NCBI GenBank assembly: GCA_003251995.1
Contig: QKDT01000205.1
Coordinates: forward strand, 1-5,616
DNA length: 5,616 bases
DNA from: Desulfovibrio desulfuricans
GTDB lineage: Bacteria; Desulfobacterota; Desulfovibrionia; Desulfovibrionales; Desulfovibrionaceae
Direction: 5' to 3'
This document shows, piece after piece, positions 5,346 through 5,616 of the stretch. A program made the translations under genes and the position numbers. Numbering within the stretch: position 1 is the stretch's first letter; each line of letters begins with the position of its first letter. The notes under the pieces were generated by a model, which was not told where the DNA came from, made no database searches, and saw only the letters and a program-made list of their open reading frames with translations.

Positions 5346-5616
5346 ATGGTCGACGCAACCTCCGCGCAACTGCGCATGATGCTTCAGGGTTACGAGCAAC
5401 AATTGCTGGCGGCCCGGCGTCTTGCACGTCTCAGGATGCGGCGTAGACTCGCTGATGGTGAAGACCCCAGCGACCCGGATCCGTCAGCCAGCCGTCGCCT
5501 GCTGGTAGAGAAGGTAGCCCGCGAACTGTACGAAGCGCTGTTGTACACAGGCAGCGACAATCCTGTGGTGGAAGAAATCCGCCAGGAACTCGGGCGTGAA
5601 GTCGGTCAGGATGTGC
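5346..5616 (+). CDS. Hypothetical protein of the flagellar (FliA) regulon, 3' end outside the window
   Basis: An open frame of 90 codons runs off the right edge. The start is the ATG at 5346, with GAGGGA (5329-5334) upstream at a long 11-base spacing, or the weaker GGA at 5336-5338. The visible part has no membrane segment or signal peptide. It begins with a helical, Arg-rich stretch (AARRLARLRMRRRL, 22-35), then an acidic Asp/Pro/Ser linker (37-49), then a second amphipathic helix and YTGSDNPVVEEI (67-78). I do not recognise a domain. The sigma-28 promoter directly upstream implies expression with flagellin-class genes. From memory it resembles small conserved Desulfovibrio proteins encoded next to flgM and csrA/fliW, but this cannot be confirmed here. 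The coding call is supported by the promoter, the uninterrupted frame and charged, protein-like composition. Confidence 0.8.
   Translation, partial: MVDATSAQLRMMLQGYEQQLLAARRLARLRMRRRLADGEDPSDPDPSASRRLLVEKVARELYEALLYTGSDNPVVEEIRQELGREVGQDV

Noticed and set aside
5127..5402. Minus-strand open frame spanning the last intergenic region
   Set aside because: It overlaps both the FliA promoter and the start of the plus-strand gene and shows no coding signature of its own.

Overview
The window looks like chromosome from a Desulfovibrio-type anaerobic sulfate reducer. The best evidence is a superoxide-reductase/rubredoxin gene pair: a two-iron desulfoferrodoxin with every iron ligand at the standard Desulfovibrio position, followed by a very short 45-residue rubredoxin of the kind known from D. 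desulfuricans. The other genes fit that assignment: a compact MetF, a DHA2-type transporter, and a gene behind a flagellar sigma-28 promoter. I see no insertion sequence, phage gene, CRISPR array, tRNA or rRNA. This reads as ordinary core or near-core genome, and I found no clearly new multi-gene system. The most interesting content is regulatory.

Layout. Positions 1-710 (minus strand) hold dfx, then rub, then a terminator-like hairpin. At the extreme left edge there is an SD plus ATG that probably starts the next gene of the oxygen-defence cluster, possibly roo. Positions 711-934 hold the dfx promoter and an AT-rich palindrome upstream of it. Positions 935-2464 (minus) encode an exported phosphodiester-glycosidase (NAGPA/DUF2233) family protein with a long Pro/Ala/Thr-rich tail. 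Positions 2465-2636 are the divergent control region between that gene and metF, with a strong promoter and a perfect palindrome in its spacer. Positions 2637-3509 (plus) are metF. Positions 3510-3720 hold one hairpin after metF, then a TATAAT promoter overlapped by a Fur/PerR-like box, then a 12-bp hairpin directly before the next start codon. Positions 3721-5103 (plus) encode a 14-helix major facilitator transporter with no visible Shine-Dalgarno. Positions 5104-5345 carry a near-consensus FliA promoter. Positions 5346-5616 (plus) are the 5' part of a gene that runs off the window and is probably co-regulated with flagella.

How the genes relate. Desulfoferrodoxin reduces superoxide to hydrogen peroxide, and rubredoxin supplies the electrons; a downstream roo would add oxygen reduction from the same electron carrier. 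MetF makes 5-methyl-THF for methionine synthesis, and its promoter is arranged for tight repression, possibly by the S-adenosylhomocysteine sensor SahR. The transporter and the terminal gene appear to be separate units under metal/peroxide-type and motility control respectively. No gene-free stretch exceeds about 240 bases.
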